Part shown: in pieces, positions 17,723 through 25,971 of the stretch
Position numbering within the stretch: position 1 is the stretch's first letter
Layout: each line of letters opens with the position of its first letter
Assembly: GCF_014117265.1 (NCBI RefSeq)
Contig: NZ_CP059833.1
Location: 1,085,069 to 1,149,068 of the forward strand
Direction of reading: 5' to 3'
Source: Corynebacterium hindlerae
GTDB lineage: Bacteria > Actinomycetota > Actinomycetes > Mycobacteriales > Mycobacteriaceae
DNA: 64,000 bases
Translations under genes and position numbers: made by a program
The notes under the pieces: model-generated
What the model was told of the DNA's origin: nothing
What the model saw: only the letters and a program-made list of their open reading frames with translations
Database searches by the model: none

Positions 17723-18331
17723 ATGTTTACCCAGTCAACACGAGGCAAACTGTCGGCCATTGCATTGCTCGCTACTAGCCTGGTGGCCTGCAGCACGGAC
17801 AAGGATCCTTCATTAGCTTCTAAGACCGAGGCAGTGGCAAGTTCCAGCAGCCACGCATCGTCCGAGGATGCAGCACATCCCACTCCCCAACGGTCTACAT
17901 CAACTGTCGCTGCACCAACGCAAGCCGACGCAGAAAGTATCACCCCAGACCTCGTGGCAGACGCAATAGAAAAAAGTATGACCGTTTTGGAGCAACCGAC
18001 GGACAACATTGATCTGACACACGTTCTTACCGGCGCTGCACTAGAGGCACGGGAAAACGAACGCCAAGAACTGGAAGCTAATGGACTGCGCCAGGAAGGC
18101 GCAGCTAAGGTCATCCATTCTGAGATCACCCCAGGCCAAACACCGAATGTAATGAACGCGCACCTGTGCGTGGACAGCACTGATATTAAGCTTTTCGATA
18201 AGAACAATGTGCATGTCAACGCACACGTCCCCGCCGAGGAGCAACGCTCGGCGTTGCTCGCCTCATTCGAGAAGGTCGACGGACAGTGGAAGCTGGCAGA
18301 TCTTCAATTCCCGAACGATCCCCGCTGTTAG
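17723..18331 (+). CDS. Small lipoprotein in the polysaccharide locus
   Basis: A 202-residue predicted lipoprotein. The start at 17723 (MFTQSTRGKL) is preferred because GGAGC lies just upstream and it produces a lipoprotein signal with lipobox LVAC. A Ser/Thr/Pro-rich linker to about residue 75 is followed by a small soluble domain of about 120 residues ending in FEKVDGQWKLADLQFPNDPRC, a pattern seen in small NTF2-like or DUF-type accessory lipoproteins. It is the only rightward gene among leftward ones here, and its last 116 bases overlap the end of the polymerase gene on the other strand. The function is unknown. Confidence 0.72.
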   Translation: MFTQSTRGKLSAIALLATSLVACSTDKDPSLASKTEAVASSSSHASSEDAAHPTPQRSTSTVAAPTQADAESITPDLVADAIEKSMTVLEQPTDNIDLTHVLTGAALEARENERQELEANGLRQEGAAKVIHSEITPGQTPNVMNAHLCVDSTDIKLFDKNNVHVNAHVPAEEQRSALLASFEKVDGQWKLADLQFPNDPRC

Positions 18332-19565
18332 CTCCTTCCGTGGGCCGCAGCAGCATTCCTATGGCAACCATCGTGACCATAATCCCGGTCATCATGCCGT
18401 AGTAGAACGTTTCCACGATGGAAGCAAGAACAATGCCACCGAGCATCGCTCCCACGAAATCAGTTCGTCGCGCAGAATAAAGCACTACTGCCACTAGACA
18501 ACCCCAGAACAGCGCGAGGCCAATAAACCCATGCGAGTACATGACAGTCCACAGCTGTCCCTGAGTTCCGAGCGAAGGTAACCACGGGTACTCCGCAGGA
18601 CGCGGTGAACCATGCCCAAACAGCGGGGAAATCAGCGTTTGGTCAAAAGTGTCCAGGTACAGGCTTTTGCGGTCTTCCGTAGAGTTTGTCTCTTCAATTC
18701 GCGAAAAGAAGTTTTCACCGAACGGAGAAAAGAACCACGCTGCGCTGGCTACCGCCATCCCTGCGGCAAACTTGAGTAGTGGCACTATGAACCCGCGACG
18801 CAAGGATTGCACAATCACCCACAGCCCCACCACACCGAGGCCAATGAACATTCCGCGGTTGAGGGTAGATAGTGCCGGAGGAACACTGGCTAGCACGATG
18901 GCCAAAGCCCACCATTTTCGCTTAGTTCGCCAAGTAAGCCACAAGTAGATCAGCGCAAAAGGCAACACAACCGAGTACACGTTTCCCCATGTGTTCGCAT
19001 ACAAAAACGGTGCCACCGGCCGAACGGCTTGTTCCACCCACGCATCTGGCTTCCACTGGGTCAGCCTGCGAACCACCATGTCAGAAACCAAGGGATTACG
19101 CTGCAACGCCCCCGGGATGACATAGGACATCGGTGTACGAATAACCAACTCAGGCATTGCCAACGCCCAGTATCCGCACAGCGTCATACCCGCAAGCAGC
19201 CACACCATGGCGCGGCTAACCCGCAGCATTGGCAGTGCTCGACGAGCGTTGTAAAGGTACACAGCAAACATCCCCGCCGCAGCGTATAGCAGCAGCCGAT
19301 AGGTGGCGCCCACGATACGTCCCGCAGTGTCATTCATAGCAAGGGACACCACGACCCAACCGCAAAAAAGCAGCCACAGCAGCAGGTGCTTTGGGATGTG
19401 AAACTCCCGGATGCTCAACAAATACACCGCCATGACCACGCCTGCTATGAGCCATACGAAATCCCCAATACCTAGCAACCACCAGGCTAGGTAGCCGGCA
19501 AAAGGCAACACAACAGGCCAGCCGGGCAACCGATCCACAGCTGTGCGTGGCTGAGCTAGCGCCAT
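18216..19565 (-). CDS. O-antigen polymerase/ligase-like membrane protein (Wzy-type)
   Basis: A protein of about 449 residues with 10 or more TM segments and the Wzy_C-type central loop. Landmarks are STLNRGMFIGLGVVGLWV and, after it, FGHGSPRP...SLGTQGQLWTVMYSHGFIGLALF, a layout typical of O-antigen polymerases and ligases. It presumably polymerises flipped repeat units. The start could be ATG 19565 (MALAQPRTA), overlapping the upstream GT2 stop by 10 bases, or GTG 19604; neither ribosome site is strong. The C-terminal tail is basic (RRPSRMRRATPSVAPRRGRVR region). Its 3' end overlaps the convergent lipoprotein gene. Confidence 0.82.
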   Translation of the reverse strand: MALAQPRTAVDRLPGWPVVLPFAGYLAWWLLGIGDFVWLIAGVVMAVYLLSIREFHIPKHLLLWLLFCGWVVVSLAMNDTAGRIVGATYRLLLYAAAGMFAVYLYNARRALPMLRVSRAMVWLLAGMTLCGYWALAMPELVIRTPMSYVIPGALQRNPLVSDMVVRRLTQWKPDAWVEQAVRPVAPFLYANTWGNVYSVVLPFALIYLWLTWRTKRKWWALAIVLASVPPALSTLNRGMFIGLGVVGLWVIVQSLRRGFIVPLLKFAAGMAVASAAWFFSPFGENFFSRIEETNSTEDRKSLYLDTFDQTLISPLFGHGSPRPAEYPWLPSLGTQGQLWTVMYSHGFIGLALFWGCLVAVVLYSARRTDFVGAMLGGIVLASIVETFYYGMMTGIMVTMVAIGMLLRPTEGANSGDRSGIEDLPASTVRRPSRMRRATPSVAPRRGRVR

Positions 19566-20800
19566 GACCGCCACTGCCTTGCCGCAGCACGTAAATATCG
19601 CCACGGGCCTATCACGAAGCCGGTGATCTCTGCCTTAGTCAATGATCGCGGCACATCCGGATCTGACCCGACCATGCGCTGAGATCCGGGCGCTAACCTA
19701 CGCGCCACTGCGGGGATCCGACCTGCCAGCTGCACAATAGATTGAGGACGGTGCACCACCGTTTTGCACAGCAGTGCGGCCATCCCGGTGCCATTGCCAA
19801 AACTCTGTTTTTCCAGGCCACTGAGATCTCGGCGATGCACGTGATGGACGATAGCGTCCGGGTTCGTGATGATCGCAAAACCGGCGTGCAGCACGCGCGC
19901 GAAGGCATCAAGATCCTCGCCACCGTTGGTTAGAGTGCCCGCGCCAAGTGACGTATCAAATGGACCGATTTCCTCCAGAACTGCCCGTCGAAAAGCCATC
20001 GATACGCCCGCCCCCACCCGCGCGGTAGCGAAAGGATACAGCGGCCCGCCCTCGCCAGGTTCGCCAAACCCGACAACTGAGGCGTTGCTTTTCGATAGCG
20101 ACCACACCGTAGGCGAGGTGACCTTCGGGAACCCACCACGGGCTTCAAAAAAGCGTTGCGAAGGATGTAGCAGTTCCGCTGGAAAGACTGGGCCCGTAAC
20201 CGCACCCACACGCCCCTCATCATCTGCTTCAAACACAGCAAGTAGGGCAGAGAGCCAGTGACGGTCGGTGATAGCGTCATCATCAGTAAAGGCAACCACG
20301 TCACCGGTGGAAACGCTCACACCCGTGTTACGCGCAAACGACAGCCCTCGCCTGCTCTCAGCCACAATACGTAACCGAGGATCAGAGATAGCTTCTAGCT
20401 GTTGGGCCACATTGCCACTCGTTGGATCATTATCAACGACGATCAACTCAAAATTTTCATGGTCTTGGGTCAACAAAGATTCCACTGCAATTCGCAGCAA
20501 AGCAGTAGATCCTAAGGTACAAAGCACTACGCTTGCTTTAAGCTGCGAACCACTGCAACAATCCCAAGCGCGTTGCGCATCAGCACCTTCTGTAGCTGCA
20601 ATCGCTCGCTCTACCAAATCATAGGTGCCATCCAACCAGGTGTATCCGAGAGTGCGGATACCTTTTCGAACCAGAATTGCTGCCCGCGGCGCTGAGAAAT
20701 CCCCAGAAATCACCCCTAGTTCCATCGTTTCGGTATCCAGAACCCCGACTAGGCTGCGCTGATTATCTATCAAACCGCTGTCCTCTTCTTGTGGCGGCAA
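19556..20800 (-). CDS. GT2 family glycosyltransferase with N-terminal extension
   Basis: A 414-residue protein. A GT-A fold GT2 domain begins near residue 88 (KASVVLCTLGSTALLRIAV), with ELIVVDNDPTSG, SFARNTGVS and the metal-binding run FTDDDAITD; GGEDLDAFARVL follows. The first 85 residues form an extra domain (VGVLDTETMELGVI, YTWLDGTYDLVERAIAATE) not usual for the minimal family. It is translationally adjacent to the polymerase gene and 36 bases downstream of the Wzz-like gene. It would add a sugar to the lipid-linked unit. The donor and acceptor are unknown. Confidence 0.85.
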   Translation of the reverse strand: MPPQEEDSGLIDNQRSLVGVLDTETMELGVISGDFSAPRAAILVRKGIRTLGYTWLDGTYDLVERAIAATEGADAQRAWDCCSGSQLKASVVLCTLGSTALLRIAVESLLTQDHENFELIVVDNDPTSGNVAQQLEAISDPRLRIVAESRRGLSFARNTGVSVSTGDVVAFTDDDAITDRHWLSALLAVFEADDEGRVGAVTGPVFPAELLHPSQRFFEARGGFPKVTSPTVWSLSKSNASVVGFGEPGEGGPLYPFATARVGAGVSMAFRRAVLEEIGPFDTSLGAGTLTNGGEDLDAFARVLHAGFAIITNPDAIVHHVHRRDLSGLEKQSFGNGTGMAALLCKTVVHRPQSIVQLAGRIPAVARRLAPGSQRMVGSDPDVPRSLTKAEITGFVIGPWRYLRAAARQWRSWR

Positions 20801-20836
20801 CGCCGCGATCCGGTGAGGTGTCCGATCAGGTTGTCT

Positions 20837-22108
20837 TCATATCGGAGTTGGAGGAATGGAAGCATCCGGGTCCGCACCTCCGAAAGCAGCTGTGCTGGGG
20901 TCCTCCTCGTCGTATACGGACGTCTCTTCACGTGTAGGAAGCCCCTCATCTACCAGGACCACGCCAAGCAAGTTAGTACCAACATTTTCTAGATCATCCT
21001 TGAGCTGCAGCAACTCTTTTTTTGTCCACGTCAGCGGTGCCACCAAAATGGCAGCGTCAGCAGTATTGAGGCTGCGCAGCAACGCACCCCGGGTCTTATT
21101 GACATCAATCAACGCACCGCCGGAAGCCGAGGTCACTGTTTTTCCAGCAACAACAGCTTCCGGGGAGCTCGTGTCCACAAGCACTGCAGTTGCGTGGGAT
21201 TCGTGACTTGCATGACGGACGAACTCCGCTGCTAGCTCCCAACGCGTGCTAGGAGGTACGTCGCGTTCGGCTTGCCATACCGGAACCCCAAGCAAAAATT
21301 CGAGATCCTCGTCGTCGGAAGGTTTACGGGAAAGGAGGTGAACCGCGAAAGCCAACAAAACACCGACAAAAAGTCCGGCGAGAATTCCCAACACAGCAAT
21401 CTTAGTTTTTTCCGGCGTTTCCTGCGCGCTACCCATGTGCGCAGGAGTGATCACTTCACCCGACCGGGGAGCAAACCCGGCAATAGTAAGTTTTCGGTCT
21501 TGAAGTGTCTCAATCGCGCTGCGAATTGTTTGTGCACGCACGTCGTCCACTCGTGGGCCGGAGACGTTGTTTTGTCCTTCCCGGAGTTCTCCTTCCAAAC
21601 GATCGATTTCCTGGTCGAGGGATTTTTCCAGGTCTTTGCCACGTTCGGTAGCCAAGTTTGTACGCACCAGCAGGTAAGCGTCGGCCAGTTCGTTGGCACC
21701 TGCGACTGCGTCTTCCCTACTGGAATCGGAATAGCTGATGTTGATGACCGTGCCATTTGGGTCACCACTGGCCTTTACACCACTTCTGAGTCGCTCAGGG
21801 GTCCAGCGCCAATCAAGAGCGTCAGCAGCGACTTTTGCGGTGCTGGCGGACTCAGCCAGCTGCTTTTCCGTAGCTAAGTCGATCAGGCTTGAAGCCGCTT
21901 TCCCTTCGGCCACGGGCTGAGAACTAATAGGAACGATATTCACTACGGCTGTTGCCCGGTATTGCTTAGGCGTTGTGACCAGGTAGGCCATGGCGACGAC
22001 AATCCCCAACACAACCCCTAGGAGTATCCACAGACGCCGGTTGCGAACGATGTAACTGAGCTGTGCCATTGAGACAGCTCCAGCTTCCGTCACATGTTTT
22101 GTGGTCAT
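20837..22108 (-). CDS. Wzz-like polysaccharide co-polymerase with degenerate kinase-like C-terminus
   Basis: A 423-residue protein. TM1 lies at about residues 27-45 and is followed by a periplasmic Wzz domain (YRATAVVNIVPISS), a coiled-coil-prone stretch (ATERGKDLEKSLDQEIDRLEG region) and a second TM at about 240-262. The cytoplasmic C-terminus resembles the P-loop kinase half of bacterial tyrosine kinases (LNTADAAILVAPLTWTKKEL, GTNLLGVVLVDEG), but no Walker A GxxGxGK(S/T) is visible and the tail has one Tyr rather than a Tyr cluster. It probably sets chain length by a scaffold role. GAAGGA precedes the ATG. Its stop and start overlap with neighbours, placing it inside the main operon. Confidence 0.85.
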   Translation of the reverse strand: MTTKHVTEAGAVSMAQLSYIVRNRRLWILLGVVLGIVVAMAYLVTTPKQYRATAVVNIVPISSQPVAEGKAASSLIDLATEKQLAESASTAKVAADALDWRWTPERLRSGVKASGDPNGTVINISYSDSSREDAVAGANELADAYLLVRTNLATERGKDLEKSLDQEIDRLEGELREGQNNVSGPRVDDVRAQTIRSAIETLQDRKLTIAGFAPRSGEVITPAHMGSAQETPEKTKIAVLGILAGLFVGVLLAFAVHLLSRKPSDDEDLEFLLGVPVWQAERDVPPSTRWELAAEFVRHASHESHATAVLVDTSSPEAVVAGKTVTSASGGALIDVNKTRGALLRSLNTADAAILVAPLTWTKKELLQLKDDLENVGTNLLGVVLVDEGLPTREETSVYDEEDPSTAAFGGADPDASIPPTPI

Positions 22109-23043
22109 GGCATTCCTTCGGTCATGGGCTTGGAAAAATCAGCATCGGTTGGGGTCGTGAACTGCCGCGCCCAGTTCAGTTTGGTGCGCAGTTTGCGTTG
22201 CAACAGCATTCGGTGTGGTTGGGACGTCGCGGCGATGGCCCGTCCTAGGTACCGCTCGGCGCGCTCCAGCGCTGCCGCCCGCTTATCGACGGGAAGCAGT
22301 GCCGCAGATACCAGTCTCTCAATAGGGACTCCAACCACCTGACTAGCCAACTGAGCATACGCAGTCGCTTGGTCTGGGTTAGTCCACGAGGCTGTGCGCC
22401 ATTGATCAGAGGCGGTAATTTGAGCCGGATGCACCCGATATGCCAGCCCCCACAATGGCTGACGCTGCAGGTGTAAACCTGCCACTGCGCAGCGAATCCA
22501 GAGGTCGTAATCTTCAGCTGGCACATGACGGTAACCACCGACTTCGCTGAGGGCTGCACGAGTGGCAACCATCGTCGGGTGCGAAACCGGATTGGTCAGG
22601 AGCAAATAGAGCGGAAACACCTCAGAGGGAATACCCAGCGGTGGCTGTGGTCTCAGCACTTTGCCCGAGAAGAAGGCAACCTGCTGGAACACCACGTCAT
22701 CCCCACGCTGCAACGCGGGTAAGGAAGTACGAAATCGCCAGGGGGCACTGATATCGTCGGCGTCCATCCTTGCGATGAACTCAGAATCAGTGTTGTCGAT
22801 CAACCAGTTCAAGGCGTGAGCGATCCCGCCTGAAGCTGGGCGGCTCACTACCTTGAGCCTACTGTTTCGCCCGTTGGATGTTTCCCCGGCACGCAACGCT
22901 GCTGCTGCGGTGGTATCGGTGGAACCATCATCAAGGACAACCAGTTCAGCGTCGTCAGGCAGGGCACGCAGAGTGCTGGACACAGCCTGCTCGACAGTAG
23001 TAGCAGCATTTCGTGCAGGGAGAATGACACTTAGTTTCGGCAT
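22105..23043 (-). CDS. GT2 family glycosyltransferase
   Basis: A 312-residue GT2 enzyme with a classic N-terminus: KLSVILPARNAATTVEQAV, ELVVLDDGSTDTT and EFIARMDADDIS (metal-binding Asp residues). EDYDLWIRC further on is the typical acceptor-side ED motif. It starts 4 bases after the phosphotransferase gene ends and overlaps the Wzz-like gene by 4 bases (ATGA). It is predicted to act at the cytoplasmic face on the growing lipid-linked oligosaccharide. Confidence 0.9.
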   Translation of the reverse strand: MPKLSVILPARNAATTVEQAVSSTLRALPDDAELVVLDDGSTDTTAAAALRAGETSNGRNSRLKVVSRPASGGIAHALNWLIDNTDSEFIARMDADDISAPWRFRTSLPALQRGDDVVFQQVAFFSGKVLRPQPPLGIPSEVFPLYLLLTNPVSHPTMVATRAALSEVGGYRHVPAEDYDLWIRCAVAGLHLQRQPLWGLAYRVHPAQITASDQWRTASWTNPDQATAYAQLASQVVGVPIERLVSAALLPVDKRAAALERAERYLGRAIAATSQPHRMLLQRKLRTKLNWARQFTTPTDADFSKPMTEGMP

Positions 23044-23046
23044 CGG

Positions 23047-23814
23047 TCAGCTCTCTTCCTGCGCAGCGCGATCCAGTGCGCGCAAATCTCGGTAGCGCCG
23101 ACGCAGTGACATGCCACTGTGAAGCAACGCGATGCAGGCCAGAGCGGCATAAACTGCGCCAAAAGCTGGCGCAAATCCCCACAGTACAAAAGACCAGCAC
23201 AGTGTTCCCGGGTCAGTGGGAAGCAACATCCATGAATGTAGATCACCACCGCGGGTTTGCTGCCGCCCTGCTTTCCGCACAAAGGCTTCCGCCAGAATTT
23301 GGGACAAGAATTGGCCACTCGTAACCAGTGAATAAATAGCTGCGATAGCTGCCAGCCACCAGGAATCCGGACAGTACAGCAAAATTGCGGCTGCTGTGCT
23401 GATGTGGATGGCAGGGGAGCGAAACGCGTCAACAACGTGGTCAATCCACTCGCCTGTTTTAGAAGACAACCCCGAGACCCGGGCGAGCTGCCCATCGGCA
23501 GAGTCAAACAAATACCCGGCGGCAAGGAGCGTGGCTACTACCATGCCAGACCAAAGGGAAGGCTCGTAACAAAGCAACACGAACATTCCTGTCACAGACA
23601 ACAGCGCCGATAACGCCGTAATGTGGTTTGGTGTTAAAGCGCTAGCGAAGCCAGCAGCGGCCACTACTCTCGCGCCACGCCGATTAACCCACCTGGTGTA
23701 GGCGGGAACGCCGGGAGAAGGTTTCTGAGCAGAATGAAGCGCGGAGATCGCCCACCGATAGCGACCCGCCCAACCTTCGGGAACTTCTTTAACAGTATTT
23801 TTAAGTTTCTCCAT
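23047..23814 (-). CDS. CDP-alcohol phosphatidyltransferase family protein
   Basis: A 255-residue integral membrane enzyme. The complete CDP-OH-P motif is present: D104-SAD107G108-QLA111R112, then G121, D125 and D129 with the canonical spacing, binding two metal ions and the CDP group. About five hydrophobic segments are seen. The gene lies 50 bases downstream of a TagD-like cytidylyltransferase gene, so the pair could make a CDP-activated alcohol (for example CDP-glycerol-like) and transfer the phospho-alcohol to a lipid or glycan. The acceptor is unknown; an ordinary phospholipid role is less likely in this glycosyltransferase context. Confidence 0.87.
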   Translation of the reverse strand: MEKLKNTVKEVPEGWAGRYRWAISALHSAQKPSPGVPAYTRWVNRRGARVVAAAGFASALTPNHITALSALLSVTGMFVLLCYEPSLWSGMVVATLLAAGYLFDSADGQLARVSGLSSKTGEWIDHVVDAFRSPAIHISTAAAILLYCPDSWWLAAIAAIYSLVTSGQFLSQILAEAFVRKAGRQQTRGGDLHSWMLLPTDPGTLCWSFVLWGFAPAFGAVYAALACIALLHSGMSLRRRYRDLRALDRAAQEES

Positions 23815-23863
23815 GGTGCCCTCATGATTAGCTAAGGCAAACGGTCACACAGTACGCACTGTG

Positions 23864-24331
23864 TTACTGAGCGGTATGTACTACCCCAGCCTTGGTTGCT
23901 TGACTCAGGAATTCCCGCAGCATCGTCGAGGAGGTTGTCGGCGTGTACGGCAAATACTCGACCCGAGCCCCAACTTCAGCAAGTTCTCTTTCCAGGCGAT
24001 CCCCTTTAGGGGTGCCCTTCCAGTCATCGCCTTTGAATAACACATCAAAATTGCGAGTTTTCCAGGCGATACGTTTGTCTTGGTCAACATCGCGGATTAC
24101 CTCGTCAACGAAGGCTAAGCTACGAACCAACTCCGCACGCTCGGCTTCTTGTATCACCGGTGCACGGCCTTTCATCCGAATCAATGACTCATCAGTGGCG
24201 ACCCCAACGACAAGCCGGGTGCAGCGCTGCCGGGCTGCACGCAGGATATTGAGATGGCCAATGTGCAGCATGTCGAAACCGCCAGGAACGTATCCCACAA
24301 TTTCAATATCCGCATTGTGCGATTCAGTCAC
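23864..24331 (-). CDS. TagD-like glycerol-3-phosphate cytidylyltransferase family protein
   Basis: A 155-residue nucleotidyltransferase, first gene of the leftward operon, with a GTG start and AAGGAAAG upstream. It has GYVPGGFDMLHIGHLNIL with the HxGH nucleotide site (residues 23-26), the KGDDWKGT segment seen in TagD/RfaE-C enzymes, and a C-terminal TTSSTMLRE in place of the usual RTxGISTT. It probably activates a phosphorylated polyol or a sugar 1-phosphate as a CDP (or ADP) derivative. Pairing with the CDP-alcohol transferase favours CDP. Glycerol-3-phosphate is the family default, not proven. Confidence 0.85.
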   Translation of the reverse strand: MTESHNADIEIVGYVPGGFDMLHIGHLNILRAARQRCTRLVVGVATDESLIRMKGRAPVIQEAERAELVRSLAFVDEVIRDVDQDKRIAWKTRNFDVLFKGDDWKGTPKGDRLERELAEVGARVEYLPYTPTTSSTMLREFLSQATKAGVVHTAQ

Positions 24332-24750
24332 GATGTCGCGCTCTTTCCTTTTCTCTCAGCAGGCAATTCCTGAAGTGCAGCTAGTGTCAGACAAGGCCCT
24401 TCGTAAGAAGTGGGCGTACGGTAGCTTGCTGTACAGCTGGACTGCACTGAACGCAGCCCATTTTCCACAAGCGTAATCTTAACCTTTATTAATGGATTAT
24501 TAAAATCACCTTCAGGTTTTGTTTCATCAGGTAGATCCGATCCCCGTCAACTGGGCAAAGATTTCGCCCACTCGAGGTAGCAGAATCTGTAGCGTCGGTA
24601 AACCTTTTTGCCAACTGAGCTGTACGTCTCAAACCCAAACTTTTAGTGGCAATAATGCCTAAACTGAATAGCAGTGGTTTGTTCCACTACGTCATTCTTT
24701 ACTCGGATCGTTCGGCGCGTTCCCGCCGATAAAGAACGGAGATTTTCCTC
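24332..24750. promoter_or_regulatory. Divergent control region between polysaccharide operon and msiK-like gene
   Basis: No gene is supported. The spacer must carry the leftward promoter for the polysaccharide operon and the rightward promoter for the sugar ATPase gene. Its first part is AT-rich (around 24476-24520, TTAATGGATTATTAAAATC), fitting a promoter. No certain boxes or operator could be fixed. Confidence 0.4.
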
Positions 24751-25887
24751 ATGGCTTCAGTGACCTTCGATAACGCCACCTGCATTTACCGCGGTGCGGA
24801 AAAACCATCGGTCGATAAGTTCAACCTTGAGATCGCGGACGGTGAGTTCCTCGTCCTCGTCGGGCCGTCCGGCTGCGGTAAGTCCACCACGCTGCGCATG
24901 CTCGCAGGCCTCGAAGAGGTGAGCGAAGGTCGCATTCTGCTGGGGGATCGCGATATCACTACCGCAGCACCAAAAGAGCGTGACATCGCGATGGTGTTCC
25001 AGAACTACGCTCTGTACCCACACATGACGGTGCGCGAGAACATGGGTTTTGCCCTCAAGATTGACAAGACCCCAAAGGAAGAGATCGATCGCCGAGTGGA
25101 AGAAGCCGCACGCACGCTCGACCTCACGGATTTCCTGGATCGCAAACCAAAGGCACTCTCCGGTGGTCAGCGCCAGCGCGTGGCAATGGGTCGCGCGATT
25201 GTGCGTAAGCCGCAGGTGTTCCTCATGGACGAGCCACTGTCCAACCTGGACGCCAAGCTCCGTGTCCAGACTCGCACCCAGATCGCCGCGTTGCAGCGCG
25301 AACTGGGAGTGACCACCCTGTACGTCACTCACGACCAGACGGAAGCCCTGACCATGGGCGATCGCATCGCTGTGCTGAAGTTCGGTGTCTTGCAGCAGGT
25401 CGGCACCCCACGCGAACTCTACGATCGCCCAGCCAACGAATTCGTTGCCGGCTTCATCGGCTCTCCAGCGATGAACCTGGGCAAGTTCAAGGTCGAAGGC
25501 ACCGACGCTGTGCTCGGCAATGCCCGTGTCCCATTATCTGAAGCCACCCGCGCCGCACTGACGCCTGCCGACAACGGCCACATCACCATCGGTTTCCGCC
25601 CAGAAGCCCTGGACATCGTGTCCGAGCATGAGCCAAACACCATCCCAGTCAAGCTGCACCTGGTGGAAGAGCTCGGTTCCGACGCCTACATGTACGGCAA
25701 GCTGGAAGGGGGCGGCAACCTTGGCTCCGGCACCGACGCCAACCCAGATGACGAGTCCACCGACCAGATCATCATCCGCACCGCACCGCACGCGGCGCCA
25801 CCAATCGGCTCCATCGTTCACGTTCGAATCCGCGAAGGAGCACAGCACAACTTCTCCCCTGCCACCGGAGATCGCCTGCCAGACTAG
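24751..25887 (+). CDS. Sugar ABC transporter ATPase (MsiK/MalK type)
   Basis: A 378-residue ATPase. Walker [10 protein letters not shown] lies near residue 43, the Q-loop in [13 protein letters not shown], the signature [14 protein letters not shown], Walker [15 protein letters not shown], and the H-loop in [16 protein letters not shown]. The C-terminal 130 residues form the MalK-type regulatory OB domain (GFRPEALDI). No permease gene is next to it, which fits the MsiK pattern in actinobacteria of one ATPase energising several sugar importers, including probably the maltose-type system at the left end of this window. In C. glutamicum a homologue serves maltose uptake (MusK); orthology is inferred. 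Confidence 0.92.
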   Translation: MASVTFDNATCIYRGAEKPSVDKFNLEIADGEFLVLVGPSGCGKSTTLRMLAGLEEVSEGRILLGDRDITTAAPKERDIAMVFQNYALYPHMTVRENMGFALKIDKTPKEEIDRRVEEAARTLDLTDFLDRKPKALSGGQRQRVAMGRAIVRKPQVFLMDEPLSNLDAKLRVQTRTQIAALQRELGVTTLYVTHDQTEALTMGDRIAVLKFGVLQQVGTPRELYDRPANEFVAGFIGSPAMNLGKFKVEGTDAVLGNARVPLSEATRAALTPADNGHITIGFRPEALDIVSEHEPNTIPVKLHLVEELGSDAYMYGKLEGGGNLGSGTDANPDDESTDQIIIRTAPHAAPPIGSIVHVRIREGAQHNFSPATGDRLPD

Positions 25888-25971
25888 GCCTGCTGTACTA
25901 GCTATGCACGGGGCGGCGCTGGATTCTATCCGGCCCGCCCCGCACGCGTTGTCAACGAAATGGAGGCTTCG

